Shown here: in pieces, positions 1 to 7,270 of the stretch
How positions within the stretch are numbered: the first letter of the stretch is position 1
How the letters are laid out: each line of letters starts with the position of its first letter
Assembly: GCA_902762335.1 (NCBI GenBank)
Contig: CACWNZ010000116.1
Span: 1 to 8,392, forward strand
DNA from: an uncultured Ruminococcus sp.
GTDB taxonomy: Bacteria > Bacillota > Clostridia > Oscillospirales > Acutalibacteraceae
Length of the DNA: 8,392 bases
Reading direction: 5' to 3'
Position numbers and translations under genes: made by a program
The notes under the pieces: generated by a model
Told to the model about the DNA's origin: nothing
Database searches by the model: none
The model's input: only the letters and a program-made list of their open reading frames with translations

Positions 1-878
1 GTGCCGCAATAGAGCGCTTCCATAACGTTGAAGGGCAGACCCTCCATTTCAGATGCGGAGATAAGTGCGTCTGCGCTGCGGTAAAGAAGGTTTACGTTGC
101 TTACCTGCCCTAAAAAGCGCGTATGAGTCTCAAGCTCATATTTGTTCACGAGCTCCCTGCATTTATCAAGAGTGCCGCCCTGTCCGGCAAACACGACGAT
201 ACAGCCTTTGTCCTTTTTTACGGTGCGTTCGAGGGCTTCTATTATAAGAGCCTGATTTTTTCTTGAGGAAAATTCTCCCACGCAAAGAAATACAAGGCTG
301 TCCTTTTCGGCGCCGAGGGAGTATCTTGTTTCTGTCCGTCTTTTTTCATCAACAGGTGGGAGCTTCTCGGTGCAGAGCCCCATTCCGTCCGTAAAATATA
401 TGCTACTGCCCAGCTTATATCTTTCCGCAAGGCGCAGATCCTCATCGTTCATTACGATGAGCCTGTCGGTGACCTTAGAGGTCAGCCTTTCCGCCGTTCT
501 GTAGAGCGCCGACCGCAGACCGCGCTTATCGTCGAACATATAGCCGTGAGATATATGTATGCAGTACGGGCGTTTTTTGCCGAGCCTTTTTACCGCCATT
601 CTCATAGCGGCGCCTGCAAGCGTTGAATTGGAATAGACCGTATCATAGGAGTTTTCCTTCATTATCGCCGCAAGCTGTCTTATGGTTTTCAGATTCTGCA
701 ATGAAAACGGATTCTTTACGAATTTCAGATCATAGCACCTGTCTGCAAAGGGACAGGCAACGGCGCCCTCGGCAGCTATATCCACTGCCCAGCCGTTTTC
801 TCTGAACAGCTTGATATAGGGAAGGTGAAAGAAAACTATGTGCGACACACGGGAAGCGCATATAAGCAGTTTCTTCAT
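1..878 (-). CDS. GT4-family (EpsD-like) glycosyltransferase, C-terminus cut by window edge
   Basis: I translated this open frame directly; it has no stop down to base 1, so 292 codons are visible and the C-terminus is outside the window. GT4 enzymes of this type are usually about 370-380 residues, so roughly 80 are missing. The N-terminus (MKKLLICASRVSHIVFFHLP) matches the first Rossmann strand and following helix of Glyco_trans_4-like domains as in Bacillus EpsD. Further along are YDTVYSNSTLAG, an ISHGY segment, the linker into the second domain (LVFLCVGEFSSRKNQ) and the donor-binding EGLPFNVMEALYCG, with its E-x7-E-like pair. It should be a cytoplasmic, membrane-associated enzyme moving a nucleotide-activated sugar onto a lipid-linked glycan; donor and linkage cannot be read. 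It is the third gene of the leftward operon, 31 bases after the ABC ATPase gene. The start is ATG at 878 with a weak GGGGTG five bases upstream, so the start is less certain than the family. Confidence 0.88.
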   Translation of the reverse strand, partial: MKKLLICASRVSHIVFFHLPYIKLFRENGWAVDIAAEGAVACPFADRCYDLKFVKNPFSLQNLKTIRQLAAIMKENSYDTVYSNSTLAGAAMRMAVKRLGKKRPYCIHISHGYMFDDKRGLRSALYRTAERLTSKVTDRLIVMNDEDLRLAERYKLGSSIYFTDGMGLCTEKLPPVDEKRRTETRYSLGAEKDSLVFLCVGEFSSRKNQALIIEALERTVKKDKGCIVVFAGQGGTLDKCRELVNKYELETHTRFLGQVSNVNLLYRSADALISASEMEGLPFNVMEALYCG

Positions 879-909
879 AACAACACCCCATGCGTTATTC
901 GTGAGCAGG

Positions 910-1818
910 TCACATTTTATCGGGCTGCTTTACTGCCTTGGCAGGCATAGACTTGATGAACTTCGTGTAGTTATCGCACACGATGTCCGCAGAGCCGTAC
1001 TCCTTTATCTGACCCTTTTCGAGCCAGACCGCCTTTTTACACATCTTCTTGACCGACGCCGTGCTGTGCGATACGAACAGGAAGGTCGTGCCGCCGCTGA
1101 GCATCTGTGAAATGCGCTCCTCGCACTTCATTCTGAATCTTGCGTCGCCTACCGCAAGCACCTCGTCGGCGATTATGATATCGGCGTTTACGCAGGTGGC
1201 GACGGCAAAGCCGAGCCTCGATACCATACCCGAGGAATAGCTCTTCAGCGGTACGTCAAGAAATTTTTCTATTTCCGCAAATTCGACTATCTCGTCAAAG
1301 CGGGTCTTCATATATTTTTTGGTATGTCCGTGCATGGCGCCCGAAAGAAAGATATTTTCCCTTGCCGAAAGCGTACGGTCAAAGCCGCCGCTTATCTCGA
1401 TAAGGGGCGCAATGCTGCCGTTTATTTTGATGCTGCCTCTTGCGGGGCGGATTATTCCGGCAATAGACTTGAGCAGCGTGGATTTTCCCGAGCCGTTCCT
1501 GCCTATAAGGGCGAGGGATTCTCCGCGCCTTACCTGAAAGCTGACGTTCCTTACCGCCCAGAACTCGTTATAGCCTACCTTGCCCTTTATCATATTTATA
1601 AAGTATTCCTTAACGCCCTCCTCGCGGTTCCTGCTGAGGTTGAACATTATGGAAACGTCGTTTACGTCGATTATAACGTCGTTTTTCTTATCCGCCGAAG
1701 CTGCCGCCGCGCTGCGGGGAACTACTACGGTGTCCCGTCCCGAAACGGAGCGTCTGCTGTTGCCCGCTGAGGGGGAGTCCGAATTATAGAAAACGACCTC
1801 ATCATTTTTATCTGACAT
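910..1818 (-). CDS. Polysaccharide/teichoic-acid-type ABC exporter ATPase (TagH/Wzt-like)
   Basis: This 302-residue ATPase would power export of a lipid-linked glycan with the permease encoded just upstream. Visible motifs are Walker A GRNGSGKST (106-114), signature YSSGM (194-198), Walker B ADIIIADE (212-219) followed by VLAVGD, and switch His in FVSHS (H251). The YSSGM/DEVLAVGD pairing is the hallmark of the TagH/RfbB/KpsT export subfamily. As is usual there, the Q-loop has Glu (LIEISGGFDRTLSARENI, about 139-156). It ends soon after the nucleotide-binding domain, so it lacks the long C-terminal carbohydrate-binding domain of E. coli O9a-type Wzt. A roughly 45-residue Ser/Ala-rich, probably disordered extension precedes the usual start (VIIDVNDVSIMF). 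The start is still well supported: AGAGGTG lies five bases before the ATG. An 86-base gap with a small hairpin separates it from the permease gene. Substrate is unknown. Confidence 0.93.
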   Translation of the reverse strand: MSDKNDEVVFYNSDSPSAGNSRRSVSGRDTVVVPRSAAAASADKKNDVIIDVNDVSIMFNLSRNREEGVKEYFINMIKGKVGYNEFWAVRNVSFQVRRGESLALIGRNGSGKSTLLKSIAGIIRPARGSIKINGSIAPLIEISGGFDRTLSARENIFLSGAMHGHTKKYMKTRFDEIVEFAEIEKFLDVPLKSYSSGMVSRLGFAVATCVNADIIIADEVLAVGDARFRMKCEERISQMLSGGTTFLFVSHSTASVKKMCKKAVWLEKGQIKEYGSADIVCDNYTKFIKSMPAKAVKQPDKM

Positions 1819-1845
1819 GGTGTCACCTCTTACCTGTTGTGAACG

Positions 1846-1861
1846 GGCTTTTGAAAAAGCC
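1846..1861 (-). promoter_or_regulatory. Small intercistronic hairpin between permease and ATPase genes
   Basis: The sequence reads GGCTTT-TGAA-AAAGCC on the plus strand (GGCTTT-TTCA-AAAGCC on the transcribed strand): a perfect 6-bp stem with a 4-base loop in the 86-base gap inside the leftward operon. No T-run follows it in the leftward direction, so it does not look like an intrinsic terminator. It could act as an mRNA stability or processing element setting the permease:ATPase ratio, but that is inference, and a stem this short can occur by chance. Confidence 0.35.
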
Positions 1862-1904
1862 TACAATATAATATATAACTACAGCCTGTGTACGATGATA
1901 AGCA

Positions 1905-2681
1905 TCAGATATAAAGGAAGAAGCGGTCTTCCTTTTCCTTGAAGGTGGTAGCTCCGAGCGCAAGCATGAGCAGCGCGTATACGGTACCTATGATAAGCAT
2001 TTTCTCCGAGGGCATAGTGCCGTACAGAGCGAACGAACGGAAGATATTTATATAGATGTATACGGGGTTGAGATCCCATAAAAAGCGGAACTGCTCGGGG
2101 ATTATCTCAATGGGATAGAATATCGGCGTGATATACAGCCATACTCTTCTTAATACCTGATACAGATAGCTGAGGTCGCGCAGGAAGGTACCGTAGGCGC
2201 ACAGCAGCATTCCAAGCCCGAGAGTGAACAGATAGGCAAGTATCATCGGTATGGGTATGAGCAGCATATAGAAGGTTATCGGCACCTGTATGACAAGGCA
2301 CACCGCTATATAAGGAACTATAGAAAACAGCATGGTCAGGAAGCTTTGCGTAACGGTGGAGATACAGAAAAAGTAGTTCGGTATCTTCATTTTGTTTATA
2401 AGATAGGCGTTGTGAATTATGCAGCTCATAGATGAGGCTGAGCCCTCGAATATAAAAGAGAAAAGAAGGTTGCCGCAGAACCAATAGGCGGGATAATGGG
2501 GTACGGTCTTTTTGAAAAGAGTAGAGAAAACTATGGTGATGACTATCATCATGAGCAGCGGGCTGAGCATTGACCATGCAACGCCGAGCACGGATTTGTA
2601 GTATTTTCTCTTGAAGTCTCTTTTGACAACTTCCTTCAAAAAAGGAAAATAATTCATGAATTCATAAATTCCCTTTTTCAT
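1905..2681 (-). CDS. ABC-2 type polysaccharide export permease (TagG/Wzm-like)
   Basis: This is a 258-residue membrane protein, normal length for the TagG/Wzm/RfbA permease family. The N-terminus has the family's amphipathic cytoplasmic stretch (FLKEVVKRDFKRKYYKS, 14-30) leading into VLGVAWSMLSPLLM (31-44), a variant of the conserved R-Y-LG-W-P pattern. About six membrane segments can be placed (near 32-54, 63-82, 108-131, 137-163, 172-190, 227-245), with TPIFYP (185-190) and DLNPVYIYINIFR (203-215) before the last one, both typical positions. It should form the transmembrane channel working with the ATPase encoded next, moving undecaprenyl-linked glycan to the outer face. It is the first gene of the leftward operon. 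The ATG at 2681 is fixed by AAAGGAGAG seven bases upstream, and a strong promoter lies about 65 bases further up. Confidence 0.93.
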   Translation of the reverse strand: MKKGIYEFMNYFPFLKEVVKRDFKRKYYKSVLGVAWSMLSPLLMMIVITIVFSTLFKKTVPHYPAYWFCGNLLFSFIFEGSASSMSCIIHNAYLINKMKIPNYFFCISTVTQSFLTMLFSIVPYIAVCLVIQVPITFYMLLIPIPMILAYLFTLGLGMLLCAYGTFLRDLSYLYQVLRRVWLYITPIFYPIEIIPEQFRFLWDLNPVYIYINIFRSFALYGTMPSEKMLIIGTVYALLMLALGATTFKEKEDRFFLYI

Positions 2682-2745
2682 TATATCTCTCCTTTATAAT
2701 AGGGTAGGTCAGCCGAATGCACTGCTTCTCCAATATAACAGTCTT

Positions 2746-2774
2746 ATTATATCATTGCTTTTTACGTTTGTCTA
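2746..2774 (-). promoter_or_regulatory. Sigma-A promoter for the leftward ABC-exporter operon
   Basis: Read leftward, the sequence is TAGACA, 17 bases, TATAAT: five of six matches at -35, six of six at -10, ideal spacing. Initiation would fall near 2739, giving an untranslated leader of about 58 bases before the permease start codon. It is divergent from the promoter at 2869-2897. Confidence 0.8.
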
Positions 2775-2794
2775 TTATAATTTTGAAGATTTGT

Positions 2795-2854
2795 ACTGTG
2801 AGTTTATGACAGTTTTTATGAATAGTGCAGAACAGCGCGGGACAGGGACTGTGA
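2795..2854. promoter_or_regulatory. Possible operator: ACTGTGA repeats between the divergent promoters
   Basis: Between the two -35 boxes, ACTGTGA occurs at 2795-2801 and again at 2848-2854, 53 bases apart, close to five helical turns. The first copy also forms an inverted repeat, ACTGT-9-ACAGT (2795-2813). Spacing and position would suit a regulator controlling both operons, but the motif is short and no regulator gene is in view, so this is suggestive only. Confidence 0.25.
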
Positions 2855-2868
2855 TTTTCAAAAAAATG

Positions 2869-2897
2869 TTGACTATCCAAATACGATATATTAAAAT
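2869..2897 (+). promoter_or_regulatory. Sigma-A promoter for the rightward EPS operon
   Basis: TTGACT at 2869-2874, a 17-base spacer and TAAAAT at 2892-2897, both five of six consensus matches. Initiation would be near 2904, giving a leader of about 60 bases to the TTG start of the sugar-phosphate transferase gene. Confidence 0.8.
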
Positions 2898-2951
2898 ATA
2901 TACTATGGCGGCTTATGGGTTGATGAAGTGCGCCTGCTATTTTGATATTGC

Positions 2952-2959
2952 GGAGGTGA
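2952..2959 (+). promoter_or_regulatory. Ribosome binding site fixing a TTG start
   Basis: GGAGGTGA is a near-perfect match to the anti-Shine-Dalgarno sequence and sits six bases before TTG at 2966-2968. The next in-frame ATG is 17 codons in, inside the first membrane helix, and has no comparable site, so the TTG start is preferred. Confidence 0.85.
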
Positions 2960-2965
2960 GGACGC

Positions 2966-4360
2966 TTGATAAAACAGTATCAGAATAAGCTGAACGTCGT
3001 CCATATCGTTATGGATATCATAATCAGCGTCGCAAGCTCCACGCTTTCGTACGTTATTATGTTCTTTGCCTTTTCAAGCGACGTCTTTGCCCTCGACCGC
3101 GGCAACATAAGGCTTATGGTCATCGTGCCGCTGCTCATCGCTTCTCTTCAGGTGCTGTGCAACCGCTCCTGCGATCTCTACCGCTCCTACCGCTCTACGG
3201 CGTTTATAAAAGAGGCGGTAAACATACTCAAGTCCGGGCTGATAGTATTCGTCATACTTATCTTTGCGGCGATCGCGTTTTCAAGGCTCTATCAGTTTCA
3301 GGTCGCGCTGATGTTCTACTTCTTCATAGAATGTCTGCTCTCGGCGGCGTACCGCTTTTTTCTTAGAAAATTTCTCAGGTATATGCGCAAAAAGGGCTAC
3401 AACAAAAAATACATCGTTCTTTTGGGCATAAACAACTGTACCGAAAACTTCATCAAAAAGATAAACTCCTCGCCCGATCTCGGCTACGAGATATCAGGCT
3501 ATTTCGATAACGCCCCGCATTCTCAGCTCGGGCTTACATACCTTGGCAGTTTCAAAAAGGTATCAAAGTATTTCAGCGGCTCTCTGCCCGATGAAGCGCT
3601 AATAATGCTCTCGGGCAGATCTCAGCCCTATATGGAGCACCTCATCTCTATATGCGAGCGCTGGGGCGTGAAATTCTCCATAATACCGAATATGTTTTCA
3701 AGCTTCTCTTCAAGAATATATATATCAAGCTTTGACGGCATACCCGTAATGAGCATGAGGCGGGTGCCGCTCGACAGAACGCTCAACAAGTTCATAAAGA
3801 GAACGCTCGATATAGCAGTATCCCTTCTCATGCTCATAGTGCTGTCTCCGCTTATGCTTGCCACCGCCATTATCATAAAGCTCACCTCGCCCGGCGCGGT
3901 TATTTTCAGGCAGGAGAGAGTGGGGCTGGGGCAGAAGCCCTTTACGATGTATAAGTTCCGCTCTATGCGTGTAGAGACCGAAAGCGACCTTTCGGGTACC
4001 GAAAAAAACGACCCCCGCTGTACGGGATTCGGCAAATTCATACGCAAGTTCAGCATAGACGAGCTGCCGCAGCTCTTTAACGTGCTAAAGGGCGACATGA
4101 GCCTCGTGGGTCCCCGACCCGAGATACCCTTTTACGTCAAGCAGTACCGCAAGTCGGTGCCGCTGTATATGGTAAAGCACTACGTCAAGCCGGGCATATC
4201 GGGCTGGGCGCAGGTAAACGACCTGCGCGGCAACGATACCTCGATAGAGGAGCGCATCAAGTATGATATTTACTATATCGAACACTGGTCTGTCGCGTTT
4301 GATATAAAGATCCTTTTCAGGACCCTCACAAAGGGTATCTTCTCAAAGAATGCAAGATAG
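2966..4360 (+). CDS. Undecaprenyl-phosphate sugar-1-phosphate transferase (initiating polyprenyl glycosylphosphotransferase)
   Basis: The 464-residue protein has the two-part layout of WcaJ/WbaP-type enzymes. The N-terminal half has four or so membrane helices (about 8-36, 49-66, 90-107, 111-130), then a Rossmann-like CoA-binding-type domain (KKYIVLLGINNCTENFIKK, 147-165, to GYFD near 181). The C-terminal half is the bacterial sugar transferase domain: KFIKRTLDIAVSLLMLIVLS (275-294) forming the membrane-entering helix, RQERVG (315-320), TMYKFRSM (327-334), the catalytic Asp-Glu in SIDELPQLFNVLKGDMSLVG (D365, E366), GPRPE (382-386) and KPGISGWAQVN (408-418). Length and motifs are complete. The enzyme moves a sugar-1-phosphate from a nucleotide sugar onto undecaprenyl phosphate, the committed first step of exopolysaccharide or capsule synthesis; which sugar cannot be told. 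Translation begins at TTG behind a strong ribosome binding site. It is the first gene of a two-gene operon, 17 bases before the polymerase gene. Confidence 0.95.
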   Translation: MIKQYQNKLNVVHIVMDIIISVASSTLSYVIMFFAFSSDVFALDRGNIRLMVIVPLLIASLQVLCNRSCDLYRSYRSTAFIKEAVNILKSGLIVFVILIFAAIAFSRLYQFQVALMFYFFIECLLSAAYRFFLRKFLRYMRKKGYNKKYIVLLGINNCTENFIKKINSSPDLGYEISGYFDNAPHSQLGLTYLGSFKKVSKYFSGSLPDEALIMLSGRSQPYMEHLISICERWGVKFSIIPNMFSSFSSRIYISSFDGIPVMSMRRVPLDRTLNKFIKRTLDIAVSLLMLIVLSPLMLATAIIIKLTSPGAVIFRQERVGLGQKPFTMYKFRSMRVETESDLSGTEKNDPRCTGFGKFIRKFSIDELPQLFNVLKGDMSLVGPRPEIPFYVKQYRKSVPLYMVKHYVKPGISGWAQVNDLRGNDTSIEERIKYDIYYIEHWSVAFDIKILFRTLTKGIFSKNAR

Positions 4361-4377
4361 CAAAAAATTGACGGGAG

Positions 4378-5520
4378 ATGTTGTTATTGTTATTCTATAC
4401 GATAAATAATGCCGTTATCATTCTGTGGGCTGCATTATTCTGCTTCAGAAAGCCCACCAAAACAAAAAATCTCATTTTCATTCTTCTGGCGTTCAGTCAG
4501 CTTTTCATTTTAATGGCTTTCAGAAATCATATCGGCTTCGACTACGATATGTACGCCGTCGGCTTCAGAAGCATGGCGCACACGGGCTTTACCACCCTCG
4601 AATTCAAGGATTGGGAAACGGGCTTCATTATCTTCACAAAGCTGCTCGGGCTCATACCCGGGCTGGACTATCAGATGTATATGATAATCCTTTCGGTAAT
4701 AGCCATACTGCCCGCCGCGATATTCATATACAAGAACTCCGACGTCCCGTGGCTTTCTACTATATTGTACGTAAATATGTTCATGTACTTCATGTCCATG
4801 AACTTCCTGCGCCAGATGATAGCCGTATCTCTCGTGCTGCTTGCATGGCACTTCATGAAGAACAACAAATTCATTCTTTATGCCGTAATAATAGTATTCG
4901 CGTCCTTCTTCCATCAGACCGTGCTCGTGATGATACCCGTTTACTTCCTCATAAAGATAAAGCCCGGTCTTAAGGAGATGCTCATTTACGGCTTCATACT
5001 GCTGTGGTTCTACACCGCGTCAACGAATCTTATAGATCTTGTGACGAACTTCTATCACGAGGAATACAAGGAGACGGTATTCATACAGGAGGGCGTGTCG
5101 TTCATCTATGCGATACTGCCTATCTTCATAACCGTCTGCGCGTTCCTGCTTATCAAGACCGAGACTATCAATCTCACCAGAGAGAACAGGTATCTGACGA
5201 ATCTTACCTTTATAGGAACGCTGATGATGATAACCATGTCAAAGCACAGCATCATCGAAAGACTCTCCTATTACTTCATCATGTTCATGATAGTTCTTGT
5301 ACCCGTTATCTATCAGTCCCTCAAGACGAAGGGCATAAAATATACCACCTCGAACGAGCGTGTGATAAATCTCACATCAAAAAAGAGCAGAACTGCTCTT
5401 GCCTTGTCCTTCCTGTTTGTAGTGCTGGGGCTCTCCTGTATGCATTTCTATTACGGGCTTTCCGAAAACGCCCACGGCGCCGAGCATTATCAGACCTGGC
5501 TGCACGTTTTCGGCTTATAA
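4378..5520 (+). CDS. EpsG-family exopolysaccharide polymerase (Wzy-like membrane protein)
   Basis: A 380-residue, very hydrophobic protein with about ten membrane segments. Family marks of EpsG are FRNHIGFDYDMY (48-59), the counterpart of the usual R-x-x-x-G-x-D-x-x-x-Y motif, ETGF (80-83), MNFLRQMIAVSLVLLAWHFM (141-160, with Arg145-Gln146) and FASFFHQTVLVMIPVYFL (174-191, with His179). EpsG and other Wzy-like proteins join lipid-linked repeat units on the outer face of the membrane; function here rests on family and neighbours. It follows the initiating transferase gene by 17 bases and ends before a hairpin terminator. The start is uncertain: GGGAG at 4373-4377 abuts the ATG, which is too close, so the in-frame TTG at 4387 (spacing nine, protein of 377 residues) may be the true start. 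An alternative is an O-antigen ligase-like protein, but the LRQ and FHQ signatures favour EpsG. Confidence 0.85.
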   Translation: MLLLLFYTINNAVIILWAALFCFRKPTKTKNLIFILLAFSQLFILMAFRNHIGFDYDMYAVGFRSMAHTGFTTLEFKDWETGFIIFTKLLGLIPGLDYQMYMIILSVIAILPAAIFIYKNSDVPWLSTILYVNMFMYFMSMNFLRQMIAVSLVLLAWHFMKNNKFILYAVIIVFASFFHQTVLVMIPVYFLIKIKPGLKEMLIYGFILLWFYTASTNLIDLVTNFYHEEYKETVFIQEGVSFIYAILPIFITVCAFLLIKTETINLTRENRYLTNLTFIGTLMMITMSKHSIIERLSYYFIMFMIVLVPVIYQSLKTKGIKYTTSNERVINLTSKKSRTALALSFLFVVLGLSCMHFYYGLSENAHGAEHYQTWLHVFGL

Positions 5521-5535
5521 CGATCTCTGTGAACG

Positions 5536-5577
5536 AAAAGGCAGCGCCGCAATCGGTTTTATGCGGTGCTGCCTTTC
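5536..5577 (+). terminator. Intrinsic terminator after the EPS operon
   Basis: GGCAGCGCCGCA (5540-5551) pairs with TGCGGTGCTGCC (5562-5573) through 12 positions, one of them G-U, with a 10-base loop. A's at 5536-5539 on the left and a short TTT on the right extend it. It begins 15 bases after the polymerase stop codon. The T-run is short on both strands, so efficiency is uncertain, but the stem is strong. Confidence 0.75.
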
Positions 5578-5587
5578 AAAATATGAT

Positions 5588-5596
5588 AAAAAGGAG
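5588..5596 (+). promoter_or_regulatory. Ribosome binding site left stranded before an out-of-frame ATG
   Basis: AAAAAGGAG lies nine bases before ATG 5606, a good arrangement, yet that ATG opens only 21 Arg-rich codons ending at TGA 5669-5671, while the peptidase reads in another frame. I infer that the original start codon and ribosome site survive here and that a deletion just downstream removed the signal-peptide codons and shifted the frame. Confidence 0.55.
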
Positions 5597-5888
5597 AATA
5601 CCGAGATGCGCTACCTCGTCCCAAGCGGACGACACCTCCGCCGCCTCCGGCGAAAGCTCCGTGACCGATGAGAAGGTATCCTTCCCCGTTATTGACACCT
5701 CTTCTCTGCCCGCAAAGGTCGACCTGAGAAATTATAACGGAAAAAACTACGTGACCCCCGTAAAGGCCCAGAAAAACGGTGACTGCTGGACCTTTGCCCT
5801 TGCCGCCTGCGCCGAAACGGGCTATATGTTAGCCAACGATATGGGAGTTCCCGCGGGAGAGGCGAACGAAAAGGTCGATTTTTCCGAA

Positions 5889-5891
5889 TAA
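5889..5891 (+). other. In-frame TAA interrupting the C1 peptidase
   Basis: The stop lies between the catalytic Cys codon (5784-5786) and the His codon (6393-6395), in the same frame as clear peptidase sequence on both sides. TAA also ends the polymerase and surface-protein genes in this window, so general reassignment of TAA is unlikely. No ribosome binding site precedes the ATG at 5907, arguing against designed reinitiation. Confidence 0.9.
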
Positions 5892-7270
5892 TACATAGCG
5901 TGGTATATGTTCCACGGAATGACGAAGGACGACGTAAAAACGGGCAGGGTGCGCGCCTCTCAGACAGGAGAGGGCTTTGATCCCTCCGAAGCGGAGAAGA
6001 ATAATCCTAAGATGTGCTACTATTTCGGTGGAGCCTTTGTACACGCTGCCGATCTCTTTGCATCGGGCTTTGGACCCGTAGATGAAAGCCTGAGCATAAA
6101 CGGTGATACCCCCTTCACTTATTATGATGATGCGTCCGAAAAATGGGTGCTGCCGATAAATGCCGAATACCGCTGCGCCCCTGTAAATGCATTTCAGCGC
6201 AGCAGCCTTATGCTGCCAAGCCCTTCAAAGTATGATGCAAAGGGCAACTACGAGTACGTTCAGGAAGGCATTGACGCCATGAAGTCGGAGCTAAGCAAGG
6301 GGCACTGTATCGCTATGGCTATATGCTCGTCGCACTCTGAGATGAACATGGAAAACAAGGCGGTATATTATACGGGAGAGGGCAAAACGGATCACGGTGT
6401 AGCAGTGATAGGCTACGACGATAATTATCCGAAGGAAAAATTTACCAGAACGAATAATAAGGGAGAGGTAGTAGAGGGCAGCACGCCGCCTGCCGACGGA
6501 GCGTTTATAGTAAAAAACAGCTGGGGCAAAAGCGGCACGGATCCCGACAACGTCGACGACGGATATTTCTTCCTTTCATATTATGACCACAGTATCGATT
6601 CTCCCGTGAGCTATGAGTTAGATAATAACTCAGCGGCAAAGCATACCGAATTCAATTACGACCAATACGATCTCATGATGACTCAATGGTACGTGACCGA
6701 GGACAGCGACACCGAGGTAAAAATGGCAAACGTATTTGAGGCTGAGGAGGACGGAGAGCTGTTTCAGATAGTATACAGAACGGCTGCCGATAAAACTCAG
6801 GTGACCTACGAAATATATAAGGACGTGGAAAACAATGATCCCGCTTCGGGTACTCTGCTTGAAAAGGGAACGGGCGTTCATCTGTATGCGGGCTCGTACA
6901 AGACCGACCTCAAGGACGAATATCAGCTTAAAAAGGGCGACAGGTATTCGGTCGTTCTGACGATGAAGCGCGTATCTGACGATAACGGCAAAACGGTGTA
7001 TACAGAGATGTTCCCGTACGCCGTTGCCTTTGTGGACGGGCTGACCGTGAACGGTATTATAAATGAGGGGGAGAGCTATCTGTACTCCGACGGCAAATGG
7101 AGCGATATGTCGGCTATGAAGGACAAGCTTACGGAAAAAGCCTATGAGCAGGCAAAGAATGAGATCGTCTCAAATATAATGCTGCCGCCTGTAACTGACT
7201 TCTCCAAGGAAAAAACAGCGGTAGATAATTATCCCATAAAGGCAATTCTTGCGCCTGTAAAGTGATTTTC

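Larger units (their letters stand above)
5583..7265 (+). pseudogene. Interrupted secreted C1 (papain-like) peptidase with lectin-like domain
   Basis: Two segments in the same frame, 5583-5891 and 5892-7265, join into one C1 peptidase split by TAA at 5889-5891. Counting from ATG 5583, visible parts are a Ser/Thr/Ala-rich linker (10-27), VDLRNYN (46-52), VTPVKAQKNGDCWTFA with oxyanion Gln63 and catalytic Cys68, DHGVAVIGYDD with His271, IVKNSWG with Asn312, and a beta-rich C-terminal part (about 350-470) resembling the lectin-like domain found after C1 peptidases in gut Clostridia. The catalytic set is complete. Across the break the protein would read FSE-stop-YIAWYMFHG; a single C-to-T change of CAA (Gln) or CAG-like codon explains it. 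The 5' end is also damaged: the only good ribosome binding site (5588-5596) leads to ATG 5606 in another frame, giving a 21-residue peptide, and no signal peptide is encoded. ATG 5583 is in frame but has no ribosome site and sits just past a terminator. The rest of the frame is clean, implying recent decay. The second segment alone, starting at ATG 5907, would lack the Cys. Confidence 0.85.

Noticed and set aside
1324..1770. 148-codon plus-strand open frame opposite the ABC ATPase gene
   Set aside because: It is a mirror of conserved ATPase motifs on the other strand and shows no recognisable domain or translation signals.
2904..2988. 28-codon open frame from ATG near the predicted transcription start, overlapping the start of the transferase gene
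   Set aside because: It would have to be leaderless, has no ribosome binding site, and no repeated codons or attenuator structure suggest a leader peptide.
4510..4914. 134-codon open frame on the minus strand inside the polymerase gene
   Set aside because: It is antisense to clear EpsG coding sequence, has low-complexity composition with many Tyr, His and Glu, and no ribosome binding site or promoter was seen for it.
5004..5582. Upstream extension of the peptidase reading frame into the polymerase gene
   Set aside because: The frame happens to be open there, but the sequence is the third-frame shadow of EpsG, rich in Arg, His and Ser, and a terminator lies between.
5582..5587. TATGAT as a -10 box for the peptidase
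   Set aside because: No -35-like sequence lies 16-18 bases upstream; that position is inside the terminator stem.
5883..5910. Programmed stop-codon readthrough or recoding at the peptidase TAA
   Set aside because: TAA is an efficient stop with no downstream structure or selenocysteine-type signal, and the defective gene start already points to inactivation.
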